Of a stretch of 64,000 nucleotides of DNA, positions 8,558-17,669 are shown piece after piece. The notes beneath the pieces are model-generated. The model made no database searches. It was not told the DNA's origin and saw only the letters and a list, made by a program, of their open reading frames with translations. This DNA comes from an uncultured Aquimarina sp. (GTDB taxonomy: Bacteria; Bacteroidota; Bacteroidia; Flavobacteriales; Flavobacteriaceae). How positions within the stretch are numbered: position 1 is the first letter of the stretch; each line of letters starts with the position of its first letter. The position numbers and the translations under genes are program-made. The stretch covers positions 744,001 to 808,000 of the forward strand of contig CANLEM010000001.1 in assembly GCA_947489685.1 (NCBI GenBank). The letters are read 5' to 3'.

Positions 8558-9028
8558 TTATGCGTTTTTAATTAATTTTTTAATAAGTATTACTTGACCT
8601 AAATGATAGTAGGTATGCTCGATTATTACATCAATGTTTCTATGATAATTCCCGTACTTTTTATCAAAAAAGTCATCATAGAGTTTTTCTTCTTCCATAT
8701 TTTCTACAAGATGGATAAACTTTTCTGAGTCTGAACAGAATTTTTCAACGAGATGTATCCAGTCTTGATTGCACTGAATAGGAGGGTAGTCAAAACTAAA
8801 TTTATCCCTGATTTCAAGAGTACCTCCTTCAAGAACTTTAATTACTCCAGCAATGTAGTAATTCACATGAAACGTTAAATCGGCAATAGTATTAAGGTTG
8901 TCTATTTTCTTAATAGCGTCTTGCCAGTCCAAATTCAAAATTTGCTCTTTAAAATTGGTTCCTGTGACCCATTTTCCGGTAGTAAGAATCTCTTTTAGAC
9001 GGGTGGATAAAGATTTACTTAATTCCAT
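8558..9028 (-). CDS. DinB-like four-helix protein
   Basis: 156 residues of the DinB/DUF1572 type. These are four-helix metal-binding bundles related to bacillithiol- or mycothiol-dependent transferases. Probable ligands are the histidine of DLTFHVNYY near 54 and the pair in VIIEHTYYHLGQ near 137-141. No partner is visible. The next gene is a second, divergent DinB-like protein. Confidence 0.7.
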   Translation of the reverse strand: MELSKSLSTRLKEILTTGKWVTGTNFKEQILNLDWQDAIKKIDNLNTIADLTFHVNYYIAGVIKVLEGGTLEIRDKFSFDYPPIQCNQDWIHLVEKFCSDSEKFIHLVENMEEEKLYDDFFDKKYGNYHRNIDVIIEHTYYHLGQVILIKKLIKNA

Positions 9029-9071
9029 TTTTGTTGTTTTTTGAATGCGATAGAATCTTTTTTAGATGTTT

Positions 9072-9596
9072 TTATTTCTTTAAAATTCCTAAATAATTTA
9101 CCCAAGGCCCAACCGAATCTTTATATTGTTTAGCCATGACTCTACTGATTTGTCCAATATGCCCTAAATCATGAACTGTCCAAGTTGATAAAAGCTGTTC
9201 TAGTGTAACCTTTCCAAATTCAGGATGTATTCCGGTTAGTTTCAAATCATTTTGAGTTATTTTTAAAGATTTTAATTCCTCCAGATTCCTTAACCGTAAT
9301 TCTCTGAAATTAATTAGTAAATCTTTAATTGGTATATTTTGATCTTCTTGTTGTTGTGCAAACCGATCAAAAGGTTTAAACGATTTATTTTCTGAAGTAT
9401 TCAGGATTATTTTAATTCTTACCATCCAATCTGTTTTCTCGCCAATGATTAAATGACCTATAATGTCATAAGGACTCCAGGTGTCTTGCCCTTCATTATT
9501 CCTTAGCCAATCATCGGATAATCCCAAAACATAAGACTCTAAAATTGTAGGTGTCTTTTCTAAAATTTCAATTGATTTGTCTAAATTAAATTGCAT
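9072..9596 (-). CDS. DinB superfamily protein
   Basis: 174 residues. The pattern TWSPYDIIGHLIIGEKTDW near 39-57 and TVHDLGHIGQISRVMA near 138-153 give the three histidines of the DinB metal site. It is clearly in the family but distant from its neighbour at 8558-9028, so the pair is not a recent duplication. Function unknown. Confidence 0.8.
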   Translation of the reverse strand: MQFNLDKSIEILEKTPTILESYVLGLSDDWLRNNEGQDTWSPYDIIGHLIIGEKTDWMVRIKIILNTSENKSFKPFDRFAQQQEDQNIPIKDLLINFRELRLRNLEELKSLKITQNDLKLTGIHPEFGKVTLEQLLSTWTVHDLGHIGQISRVMAKQYKDSVGPWVNYLGILKK

Positions 9597-9737
9597 TTAT
9601 TCTTATTTTAAGAAGGTGTACCATAATCTGTTGGTATATGGTTTGTTGCATAGCACTAAGATAGCAAAAAAGCAAAACCCATAATCCTACTGTGAGCCCA
9701 GATAGACATGAGGCAGAAGTAATGAATTATATATTCT

Positions 9738-10004
9738 TTATGAATAAAAAGAATAGAAATCAGTTTTTACATAATTAAACCTATCGAGAACGTCTTTACA
9801 GTTTTGGACCAATACTGTACATCGTATTATTACAAAACCAATTATAAATAGTATTATTCCAGAACTAAGTAGACCTAGGCGCCAAAGTTGTTGAGCAAAG
9901 GTGTCATTTGCTTTATTTCCCCAAATCAAATACGGTATGAGTCCTGCCACAATACCAGGTTGAAGAATTGTGAAAACCAAATTTCGAATGAGTAAGGCAA
10001 CCAT
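9738..10004 (-). pseudogene. truncated isoprenylcysteine-methyltransferase-like membrane protein
   Basis: 88 residues. The N-terminal MVALLIRNLVFTILQPGIVAGLIPYLI and the next membrane helix match the start of the isoprenylcysteine/phospholipid methyltransferase family of membrane proteins. The catalytic C-terminal half, with its GxxRYxRNPxY block, is missing. After RCTVLVQ the sequence becomes unrelated and stops. I read it as a decayed gene; a short real protein cannot be excluded. Confidence 0.55.
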
Positions 10005-10178
10005 AATTATAGTTAATCTTTGCTTTTTAAAGTTAAACTGAATTTTTGATCATTTCTTGTAGCGTTTTTGATGTTGTGTGTCGCCAATAAATACAGATAA
10101 CGCTAAGTTATGCGTTGTTACTATGAGGATGAAAAAAATATGATCGTTGTAACTATTGTTATAAACGGGTTTTTATTT

Positions 10179-11147
10179 CTAATCGGTAATTCCAAAAAAC
10201 TCGTTTATTAAGGAGTAAAACTTTTCTGGCTCTTCAAGATAAGGATTGTGTGCACTTTTTTCGAACATCTCAAATCTTGCTTGAGGCATATATGTTTTAT
10301 ATTGAACTGCAAACTCTGGGGTAGAAACTCCATCATAGCGACCAGCAATAATCAGGGTTTTTGCAGTAACATCTTTTAACTTCCTGCGATAATCTTGGTT
10401 GATCATACTCCCGCTTACATCAAAATCACCATCTGGACCGATGATTTGGGCATACACATCTGGAGACCAGCCTCTATATTTTTTTTTGGGAGAATTTTGT
10501 TTTAAACTGGTGTTATGGTAGTAAATATATTTGGTGGGGAAATCACCATAAACATCTTGTAATGGTTTGTCTGTTGATAGATATCCAAGGGCCCTTAAAG
10601 AGTCTACTACTTTCCATCTCTCTGGGAAATGTGTTTTGGCATAATGGTTATAACTATCACAATTGGCTTGCCACATTGCGCCACTATGAAAACCATTGAT
10701 TAGAACCATCTTATCTACTTTACCAGGATACTTGATGGCATAACCCTGTGCTGGCACTGTCCCATATGAATGTCCTACCAAAGAAATTTTATCAAGTTTT
10801 AAATAAACACGAAGCTTCTCGATCATTTCTATATCTGCTTCTACCGAATACTCTTTTATATCTTTAGCATCATCTGAAAAACCTCTGCCCAACCAATCAA
10901 AAAACACCAATTTGCGGTTTTTGTAGTATTGCCCAAAACTACCTTGCATATAATCATGCGAATTTCCTGGGCCTCCGGGTAAAAAGAAAATAGGATCGCC
11001 TTCTCCCTTTACTTCAAGATGAATATTGTATCCATCAATTTGTATCTTTTGCTCTTCATATATATCAAATATTTCTGGATCGATCTGGGCATTTGCTAAA
11101 GTTGCGAAAACAAGTATAAAGACAATTAGAGAATATAATTTCATCAT
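10179..11147 (-). CDS. secreted alpha/beta hydrolase, prolyl aminopeptidase-like
   Basis: 322 residues with a signal peptide ending at TLANAQ near 21. The oxyanion segment LPGGPGNS is near 56-63 and the nucleophile motif GHSYG has Ser127. The acid is in GRYDGVSTPEF and the histidine in SAHNPYLEEP. The GGPG plus GHSYG pairing fits the S33 proline iminopeptidase group, but many such enzymes are esterases. Two ATG codons stand in tandem at 11147 and 11144, and either may be used. Confidence 0.8.
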   Translation of the reverse strand: MMKLYSLIVFILVFATLANAQIDPEIFDIYEEQKIQIDGYNIHLEVKGEGDPIFFLPGGPGNSHDYMQGSFGQYYKNRKLVFFDWLGRGFSDDAKDIKEYSVEADIEMIEKLRVYLKLDKISLVGHSYGTVPAQGYAIKYPGKVDKMVLINGFHSGAMWQANCDSYNHYAKTHFPERWKVVDSLRALGYLSTDKPLQDVYGDFPTKYIYYHNTSLKQNSPKKKYRGWSPDVYAQIIGPDGDFDVSGSMINQDYRRKLKDVTAKTLIIAGRYDGVSTPEFAVQYKTYMPQARFEMFEKSAHNPYLEEPEKFYSLINEFFGITD

Positions 11148-11282
11148 TGTAATTTGATTTTATTGATCTTACATATCCACAAATATCTCTTGGATGGTGT
11201 ATTTGCTTATTGAAAGAAGCATACGCAATATACGAATTGTTGGGTGTTGTTTTTACTTTACGTTAATCCTATAAAAATCTTA

Positions 11283-11708
11283 TTAATCTAAAGATTGCCA
11301 TAATACTTTTGAAATCATCCATTTATCACCATTCTTAACCATGAGTAAGTAATCAATCCCCCAATATAAAGTTAATTTTACGCAGGCAATTTTATCCTGA
11401 GCATCCATTATCTCTATCTTTTTCACAGCGTCTTTTGGAGCTGCCCATTTTGGGTCATTTGCTACATCTTGAGCAAAACTGATAGCCCTGTCGTACGACA
11501 TAATATGTTCTTTGGACCCTTTACTCTTGCTTCCATATCCTAATTTTGATAAGTCTGGATGAATACTCCTTTTTATTTTGGTAGTATCTCCTTCATAAAA
11601 GCCTTCGATGTAGTCTTGCGCTGCTTTTTTTATTTTATCCAGATCCTGGCTATATGAATTAATATGAAAACAAAATAGAAGTAGTAATATTAAAATTGTT
11701 TTTTTCAT
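11283..11708 (-). CDS. secreted NTF2-like (lumazine-binding-like) protein
   Basis: 141 residues with a signal peptide ending near SYSQ (21). KKAAQDYIEGFYEGDTTKIKRSIHPDLSKLGY is characteristic of the putative lumazine-binding subgroup of NTF2-like proteins, which ends in KWMISKVLW as here. Such proteins are usually small periplasmic ligand binders of unknown role. It lies between the hydrolase and a serine hydrolase of the beta-lactamase fold. Confidence 0.75.
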   Translation of the reverse strand: MKKTILILLLLFCFHINSYSQDLDKIKKAAQDYIEGFYEGDTTKIKRSIHPDLSKLGYGSKSKGSKEHIMSYDRAISFAQDVANDPKWAAPKDAVKKIEIMDAQDKIACVKLTLYWGIDYLLMVKNGDKWMISKVLWQSLD

Positions 11709-11759
11709 TATTCGTTTATTTAGAGTTAATTACATATAACTGTTAATATAAAATAAGTT

Positions 11760-12845
11760 TTAATACTTCTCAACCAATTCTGCTATTTTTCTTGTAATTT
11801 TTGTAGGTGAATTACAATCACAATTACTTAATCCAATTACATAGATGTCTGAATCGGGTAAGTAAACACCCATTGATTTGAAACCAAAAATTGAACCACC
11901 ATGTTCAAAACTTCTAGTATCGCTATTGTTTATAGTTTTAATATGCCAACCATAACCATAGTTCATATATTCTCCATTATTTAATGTATAATTCGTGAAT
12001 GCTTTTTTAGTAGTTTCTTTACTAATTAAAAGATTGTTTTTTATTGCTTGTTGCCACTTAAACATGTCATCTACACTAGATATTAGGGATCCGGCAGCAT
12101 AAGGTAACGTATAACTAATATGCATATTTTTAATATAGTCATCTCTTTTATGATAACCAGAAACTTTGTTTTTAATAATTTTGGTATGAGTTGCATAAGA
12201 GGAAGATGTCATATTTAATTTTTTGAATATATTTTCCTTTACAAAACTGGCATAATTTTGTTCGGATAATAATTCTATAATATAACCCAAAATGATATAA
12301 CCAGAATTATTATACTTGAATTGTTCTCCAGGTTCAAAATCCATTGGTTCATTTTTAAAGAAATCTATAAGCGCTAAGGGGGTTAAATCATTTTTAGCGA
12401 TTCCTCTTATTTCTTTCATGCTTGTATAGTTCTTTATGCCAGATGTATGGGTTAGTAAATGGTGAATTGTAATTTTTTTACCAAGAGTTGGGTAATCGGG
12501 GATAAATTTTGTGATTTCATCATTCAAATCTAGTTTCCCTCTTTCCATGAGCATTAAAATTGATATTGCGGTAAATTGCTTTGTAATAGAGCCTATTTCG
12601 AATACATTTTCTGATTGCATAGGAACATTCAATTCTAGATTTGCTAGGCCAAATGCTTTTTTGTAGATAATATTCTCGTTTTTCGAAATTAAGAAGGTTG
12701 CACCCGGAGCATCTGACGGATATTTTTCTTGTAATAAACTATCAATATTGGATTCTAAATCTTGCCCATAGCATATAGATTGAGAATTAATGGCTAAAAC
12801 AGCAATTATTATTAATAGATACTTTATATAAAATGGCTTTTTCAT
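11760..12845 (-). CDS. serine hydrolase, class C beta-lactamase/DD-peptidase fold
   Basis: 361 residues with an N-terminal signal sequence of about 27 residues ending near SICYGQ. The catalytic motifs of the family are SITK at 86-89, the YNN of YNNSGY near 178-180, and HGGSIFG near 314. Proteins of this group include esterases and D-amino peptidases; true beta-lactamase activity is not implied. It starts at the ATG at 12845. Confidence 0.85.
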   Translation of the reverse strand: MKKPFYIKYLLIIIAVLAINSQSICYGQDLESNIDSLLQEKYPSDAPGATFLISKNENIIYKKAFGLANLELNVPMQSENVFEIGSITKQFTAISILMLMERGKLDLNDEITKFIPDYPTLGKKITIHHLLTHTSGIKNYTSMKEIRGIAKNDLTPLALIDFFKNEPMDFEPGEQFKYNNSGYIILGYIIELLSEQNYASFVKENIFKKLNMTSSSYATHTKIIKNKVSGYHKRDDYIKNMHISYTLPYAAGSLISSVDDMFKWQQAIKNNLLISKETTKKAFTNYTLNNGEYMNYGYGWHIKTINNSDTRSFEHGGSIFGFKSMGVYLPDSDIYVIGLSNCDCNSPTKITRKIAELVEKY

Positions 12846-12997
12846 TTCTAAATGTTATTTGTTAGTTTGACGACAAATAAAACATTTAGGTTACAAAAAG
12901 TTAAAACGGATATGATGGGGATTATTGATAAAATATGGGTTTTACGTGGTGTATAACATTAAGGTTATTAGTAATTTTTGGTTAAATAGTTATTCTT

Positions 12998-13465
12998 TTA
13001 CCAGTATTCAAAGATTCGGGATATTTTACCATTTTTGAATTCGAAAAGTGTCATTTCTGATTTTCCTTCCTTGATTCTACCGTCTTTTCTTTCGACAAAT
13101 CTTTTTTGTACAGCCACAGCGTTCAAGCCCACAATTTTATTTAGTATTTTAATATCCGTCACTTTTCCATCGTAACCGCCATTCTTTTGATTTCGCACAT
13201 ATCCATTATACAAATCTTCTCTTGTATATATCCCACCATATTTTGGATGAATATAAGTAAAGTCGTCTGTAAAAAGTTCAAAAACTCTGTCAATATCTGT
13301 GATGGTTGAGTTGGCCTGAAATATTTTAAGGTTTAAATCATAATATTTCGTAATTACAGTATTTAAAGAATCCTTATGAACTTTTGTTGCGTCCTGAGCA
13401 ATAATTTGATTTGTGGTTAAAAGAATCAAGAGAAAGGAAATCAATATTTTTAAACGGATTTTCAT
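12998..13465 (-). CDS. secreted DUF4440/SnoaL-like protein
   Basis: 155 residues with a signal peptide ending near QIIAQ (24). The NTF2-like body contains FELFTDDFTYIHPKYGGIYTREDLYNGY and ends FEFKNGKISRIFEYW, a DUF4440-like layout. It is one of at least nine NTF2-like domains in this window. Role unknown; it precedes the SRPBCC gene in sequence but shares no obvious pathway with it. Confidence 0.75.
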   Translation of the reverse strand: MKIRLKILISFLLILLTTNQIIAQDATKVHKDSLNTVITKYYDLNLKIFQANSTITDIDRVFELFTDDFTYIHPKYGGIYTREDLYNGYVRNQKNGGYDGKVTDIKILNKIVGLNAVAVQKRFVERKDGRIKEGKSEMTLFEFKNGKISRIFEYW

Positions 13466-13505
13466 ATATGTTTTTATTTGTTATTCGAATAGCTTTTCTT
13501 TCTTA

Positions 13506-13946
13506 TTACCAGTATCTAAGGGCTTTTCCATTTTCCAGGTATTCTTTTAATGACTCATGAATCAGGTACTCCCATCCGCCAACAAAATTATCACGGATAA
13601 AATCAGGGTTTGTAAAAGTTTCAAGTCCTTCATGGATGAGCTTTACTTTAGTTTTTTTACCAACAGATGACAATTCGAACGTAACAATGGATAATCCGGA
13701 ATACCCTTCATAACTCCATGAATATTTGAGTTTCTTAAGGGGTATTATCTCAAGAATCTCACATAAATGTAGGTAGCGCTTGTCTTCTTCACCGCCTTCA
13801 AAATGAAAATTATAACCTACTTCCAATTTGAAATCAGGGATATCAAAATACCACTTTTTCATTAATTCCTTTTCGGTAATAGCGCGCCAAACAAGTTCTA
13901 ATGAAGCATCGAACTCTTGTTCTATTATTACTATTTTAGTATCCAT
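13506..13946 (-). CDS. SRPBCC (AHSA1-like) protein
   Basis: 146 residues of the START-like fold. VIIEQEFDASLELVWRAITEKELMKKWYF and the C-terminal FVGGWEYLIHESLKEYLE are the usual AHSA1/activator-of-Hsp90 signatures. It probably binds a hydrophobic ligand in the cytosol. Starts at the ATG at 13946. Confidence 0.85.
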   Translation of the reverse strand: MDTKIVIIEQEFDASLELVWRAITEKELMKKWYFDIPDFKLEVGYNFHFEGGEEDKRYLHLCEILEIIPLKKLKYSWSYEGYSGLSIVTFELSSVGKKTKVKLIHEGLETFTNPDFIRDNFVGGWEYLIHESLKEYLENGKALRYW

Positions 13947-14409
13947 TTTAATCGTGCTTTTATAGTATTTTTTTGGATTTGGGTTGTATTTCGTTCTAAT
14001 AACTTATCATGCTGATTGAATTTTATGGCCCTCGTCTTTCTGAAACGCACCAACCGATAGGCAACTTCTGCTAGTCTTTGAACTTATGGATTACAATAAT
14101 GTTCTCGACTTTCTTTTTTTATTTTGATAACATCACATCTTTAAGGATATTTAATTTTCCCTACTTAGAAGTCCTGTTATAGCATTAAATACATTTTTTG
14201 TAATATATAGTTGATAAACAGGTAATTACTTGCTAATATATATGAAAGTATTTACTTGCGCAATTTTTTTAAAAGATATCTTAATAGAATAAGGTGTGGA
14301 GTTAATTAGCGCGAAGTACATACAACGCTTAATAACTAATTGAAAATCCAAAAGAATTTTGGTAAACGGGTAGTACCTGTAATTAACTTTATATGGAGTT
14401 TACGGGCAG
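13947..14409. other. 463-bp spacer without an intact gene
   Basis: No intact reading frame. A patch at about 14010-14095 is richer in G and C than its surroundings; on the minus strand it can be read as a short tail ending FQKDEGHKIQSA, perhaps the end of a lost gene. The last 80 bases carry AACG and imperfect inverted repeats (GTAAAC near 14363, GTTTAC near 14398) reminiscent of the array repeats but too degraded to call. Confidence 0.4.
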
Positions 14410-15300
14410 TTATTTTTTTAGTTTCATTACTTTTTCCAGCAAGGGCGGCAGTCCGTTTTCTGTTATGGTGTCGTTATTCCAAAAACTCATAACACAACTA
14501 ACATAATTATTTCTCACTTGAGCAGCTACATAGTAAATAGTCAATGTTTTTCCTCCAGATACACTAGCCAAAGCTGAAGTGATTCCTTTAAAATCATAAA
14601 TTACTTTTGTCGCTTTAGTTTCTGTTCCCTCAAACTCTATATCAACTATATCTTCAGAAATTACTTTTCCACTTTTTCTTGATTTGGTTATCGCAAACTG
14701 ATATTCGATTGTATTTTTTGCATCTTCTAACTCTTTGTGAACGGACCAATTCATTTGGCCATAATATGGGCATTGAATCGAGTTTACGTTTATCCAATTG
14801 CAGTTTGTTTCTAATTTGATTTTTCTACCAGCAAAATTAATACTACCAATTCTCAGAGAAGCATAATTCTCTTTTGGGATCGATTTTTGAATTATTAGAT
14901 TGATGATTGTTCGCTCAAATTCGTTATCGATTTTATTAATAGAACTAAATTGAATAATGGTGATTCGTTTCTCTTGATTTTCTATAAAATAATATGAGTT
15001 GTTTTGAACTAAATTTTCAATGATTTCCTCGCTATTGGTAACGTGATAATTATTGTAAGATAATTGCTCATCTGTAGTTTTCTGATCATCTTTTTTGATA
15101 GCATATTTACGATAAACTTTTTTTAAACCTTTTTCGGTAAAAGGATAGTTTAATGTTTGGCTGGTAATTGTGTATCCATCGATATTGTAAAAGGTCAATC
15201 CATTATTATTTATTGCTTGTAATCTATTTAAAATGCTGTCGTTTTGAGCAAAAACTGTAGTAAAAGCAAAAAATAATAAAGTTGAAAATATTTTATTCAT
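14410..15300 (-). CDS. secreted protein of unknown function
   Basis: 296 residues with a signal peptide ending at TTVFAQ (19). The mature part is mixed alpha/beta. The central region has Cys-containing NCNWINVNSIQCPYYGQMNWS and the C-terminal half has ATKVIYDFKGITSALASVSGG. I recognise no family; the style is that of flavobacterial periplasmic proteins. It is a single gene with long spacers on both sides. Confidence 0.6.
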   Translation of the reverse strand: MNKIFSTLLFFAFTTVFAQNDSILNRLQAINNNGLTFYNIDGYTITSQTLNYPFTEKGLKKVYRKYAIKKDDQKTTDEQLSYNNYHVTNSEEIIENLVQNNSYYFIENQEKRITIIQFSSINKIDNEFERTIINLIIQKSIPKENYASLRIGSINFAGRKIKLETNCNWINVNSIQCPYYGQMNWSVHKELEDAKNTIEYQFAITKSRKSGKVISEDIVDIEFEGTETKATKVIYDFKGITSALASVSGGKTLTIYYVAAQVRNNYVSCVMSFWNNDTITENGLPPLLEKVMKLKK

Positions 15301-15655
15301 AGTTTATTCTGTAATTAAAAAAAGTATAGATTAATCCCCTTTTACTATTAACTCTTTTTTCTAATTTTTGGTTTTATTTGGAGTCAAATGTAACATTATT
15401 TTTTAGGCCGGTGTTTAAATAATTTAGGCTCCAGCAAAGTATATTAGTTTTTATATTCCCTTCTTTTGTTAATATGGTTGTTGTCAACATTAAGAATACG
15501 AAAAGTAGCAAAATAAGAAGCCCTTTCTTTCAGTTTATAACAAAGATAATTGAAAAAAGCCTAACTCTAAGTTAAGCTCTTAATGGCTGTTTACTATATA
15601 CATTCATTGTTGCAACCAGCTATTGTAGTATTCACTTTGTTGTACGGTGTAAAAA
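15301..15655. other. 355-bp spacer
   Basis: No gene seen. It holds the terminator near 15553-15578 and AT-rich sequence. The stretch ending at about 15650 (TTGTTGTACGG) resembles a repeat end but lacks a matching second arm. Confidence 0.5.
15553..15578 (-). terminator. intrinsic terminator
   Basis: On the minus strand AGCTTAACT pairs fully, with one G-T wobble, with AGTTAGGCT across a 3-nt loop, and six T follow. It lies downstream of the operon that ends with the lipoprotein gene at 15656. Confidence 0.75.
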
Positions 15656-16147
15656 CTAATTTTTAGGATGAGTAAAAATAACTTCTCTAGTTATTTGCCA
15701 GTGATCCTCTTCCCAAAGGAAATCTAAAATCACAGTCAATTCATTGTTTTTTTCGGTAAGATTTACTCTTCTTTTAACAACTATATGGCCATTATTTTGA
15801 TTAACTTCTGTATGAATAAATTTCGCCCAAGTATTCTTGGTTCGTTCTTCTCCTTCCAATTTGGAGGCGATCAATGTCATGAATTCATCTTTTTTTAAAA
15901 TGTTTTTATTATCATTTTGATCGATCATAATAACAATCATATCATCATGATAAATTGAATCAAGCGTAGCTAAGCTAAAGTTTTTATCGGGTTTTATTAA
16001 TCTATTTATTGCTTTTATTAATCCTTTTTCTGTTTGTTCATCTTGATGTTTCATATTTTGATTTTGATTTTTTGGATCCTTACAGGAAAATAGTAATAGA
16101 GGTATTAAAAATAGTTTTGGTATCTGATTAATTATGGATAGCGTCAT
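15656..16147 (-). CDS. lipoprotein with NTF2-like domain
   Basis: 163 residues. The lipobox LLFSC near 18-22 marks a lipoprotein. The rest is an NTF2/DUF4440-like domain (LIKAINRLIKPDKNFSLATLDSIYHDDMIVI and FLWEEDHWQITREV). It is the last gene of an operon starting at 17593, seven bases after the DoxX gene, so it probably belongs to that redox-linked set. Confidence 0.75.
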   Translation of the reverse strand: MTLSIINQIPKLFLIPLLLFSCKDPKNQNQNMKHQDEQTEKGLIKAINRLIKPDKNFSLATLDSIYHDDMIVIMIDQNDNKNILKKDEFMTLIASKLEGEERTKNTWAKFIHTEVNQNNGHIVVKRRVNLTEKNNELTVILDFLWEEDHWQITREVIFTHPKN

Positions 16148-16154
16148 AGCTTCT

Positions 16155-16538
16155 TTATTTAACAGTTATTTTTTGCACGTATTCACCAAATAACTTTCTA
16201 TCGAACCTCCATGAAACAATAGTTAATATGATAGCGGCAAACCCGTGGTATATAAATCCGTCACCAACCATTAAATGAGCGGCAACTGCAAGAATAGCAT
16301 CAAATAGAAAACCAGCATAGGCCAATTCTTTTAAGAATAACGACTTTCTGGTCAAAATTGCAATAGGACCAAGAATTTTGAGCACCGCCAATGGATATAT
16401 AATCCAAGTAGGGAACCCTAAACTAATAAAAAATTGATGAGCATAATCGTAATTAAAAAAGTACATTAAAGCACCCGAAGCAAATAAGAAACTAATAATT
16501 CCTGTTGCTCCCCAATAAATAATTTTTTCTCTTCTCAT
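16155..16538 (-). CDS. DoxX-like membrane protein
   Basis: 127 residues with four membrane helices. The shared signature is FFISLGFPTWIIYPLAVLKI followed by FLKELAYAGFLFDAILA. It is a tandem paralogue of the protein at 16543-16932. Genes in this operon are four to seven bases apart. The DoxX-like family is linked with thiol and quinone redox homeostasis, consistent with the peroxiredoxin upstream. Confidence 0.8.
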   Translation of the reverse strand: MRREKIIYWGATGIISFLFASGALMYFFNYDYAHQFFISLGFPTWIIYPLAVLKILGPIAILTRKSLFLKELAYAGFLFDAILAVAAHLMVGDGFIYHGFAAIILTIVSWRFDRKLFGEYVQKITVK

Positions 16539-16542
16539 GAGT

Positions 16543-16932
16543 TTATATTTTCGAAATAGTTACACTTTGACGATAATTTCCATATACTTTTCTATCGTAA
16601 ATCCATGAAATAGTTAGTAAGACAATAGAAATAAAAGCAGGAACATATTCTCCGTCATTTACCATGATATGAGCTGCTAGAGCTAAAATAGCATCAAATA
16701 AAAAACCTGAATAAGCGAGTTCTTTTAAGAAGTTTGATTTTTTGGTTAAAAGGGTTAATACTCCCAAAATTTTGAGAATTGCTAATGGATAAATAATCCA
16801 AGTAGGAAATCCAAGACTAATAAAAAAGCCTTCTGCTCTTGGATAGTTTAAAATATACATCATTGCTCCAGCAAAAAATAGGAGACATAATAATCCAGTA
16901 GCAATCCAATACATAATTTTATTTTTTTTCAT
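16543..16932 (-). CDS. DoxX-like membrane protein (tandem paralogue)
   Basis: 129 residues with four membrane helices. The central FFISLGFPTWIIYPLAILKI is nearly identical to that of the next gene, while the ends diverge, so this is an old tandem duplication. It starts four bases after the peroxiredoxin stop and is co-transcribed with it. Confidence 0.8.
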   Translation of the reverse strand: MKKNKIMYWIATGLLCLLFFAGAMMYILNYPRAEGFFISLGFPTWIIYPLAILKILGVLTLLTKKSNFLKELAYSGFLFDAILALAAHIMVNDGEYVPAFISIVLLTISWIYDRKVYGNYRQSVTISKI

Positions 16933-16936
16933 GGTT

Positions 16937-17593
16937 TTATATTGTTTTTAATGATAAGTTTTTTTTGTTTAAAAGTTCAGATGGTTCTAAACGCGTCATG
17001 TAATCTTCTTCGAAATGAGTGTAAACGATTTGCATATCTTTATTAATTATATAGACTGCTGGTACTGGTAATTCGAAATTGTCATTCCCATGAATTTCGG
17101 TAAAGTCCATCCCAAAGTTCTCGTACTCTCGTTTAGAGGCCTTATCTAATTGAAATACAATTCCTATTGCTTTCATCAATTGTGCATCTACATCTGTCAA
17201 AACCGGAAATGTTAGTGCATTTTTATTTGTTGTATTGTTCGCTCTGCTTGGTGTTTCAGAACTGATTCCAATAATATCAATACTCATCTTGTTAAAATCA
17301 TTTCGCAGTCTTTCATATTCTCTTAATTCCAAATTACAGTATGGACACCATCCTCCTCTGTAAAAATTTAGAATTAAAAATTCTGATTGTTGTAGTTCGC
17401 TTAGCAATACTGCGCCTCCATGGATGTTTTTCAATGGTAAATCAGGAACTTTATCTCCTATTTGAAGAGCATTTTTTTTCAATTGATTTTCTCGAAGCTC
17501 ATTTATGCTGTCTTTAAATACTTGAATTATTGACTGAGGCATACGCTCCATAGTAGCGTCCCTCATTAATTTTAATTCTTTTTGAAGTTTCAT
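16937..17593 (-). CDS. AhpC/TSA-type peroxiredoxin-like protein
   Basis: 218 residues of the thioredoxin fold. The redox motif RGGWCPYC at 79-86 has two cysteines (C83, C86), as in the PRX-like2 group. GDKVPDLPL near 47-55 is the usual domain start. The N-terminal 40 residues form a helical extension. It probably reduces peroxides or acts as a thiol oxidoreductase in the cytosol. It is the first gene of an operon with two DoxX-like proteins and a lipoprotein, downstream of an AraC regulator. Confidence 0.85.
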   Translation of the reverse strand: MKLQKELKLMRDATMERMPQSIIQVFKDSINELRENQLKKNALQIGDKVPDLPLKNIHGGAVLLSELQQSEFLILNFYRGGWCPYCNLELREYERLRNDFNKMSIDIIGISSETPSRANNTTNKNALTFPVLTDVDAQLMKAIGIVFQLDKASKREYENFGMDFTEIHGNDNFELPVPAVYIINKDMQIVYTHFEEDYMTRLEPSELLNKKNLSLKTI

Positions 17594-17669
17594 TTATATC
17601 AAATTTTGTATGATACAAATGTCAGAGGAAGGCCTTAATTATTAATTATCTATTTAAAATTATAAATAG

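Noticed and set aside
11160-11262. A cassette repeat near 11.2 kb
   Set aside because: CAATATACGAATTGTTGGG looks like a right arm, but no matching left arm is found.
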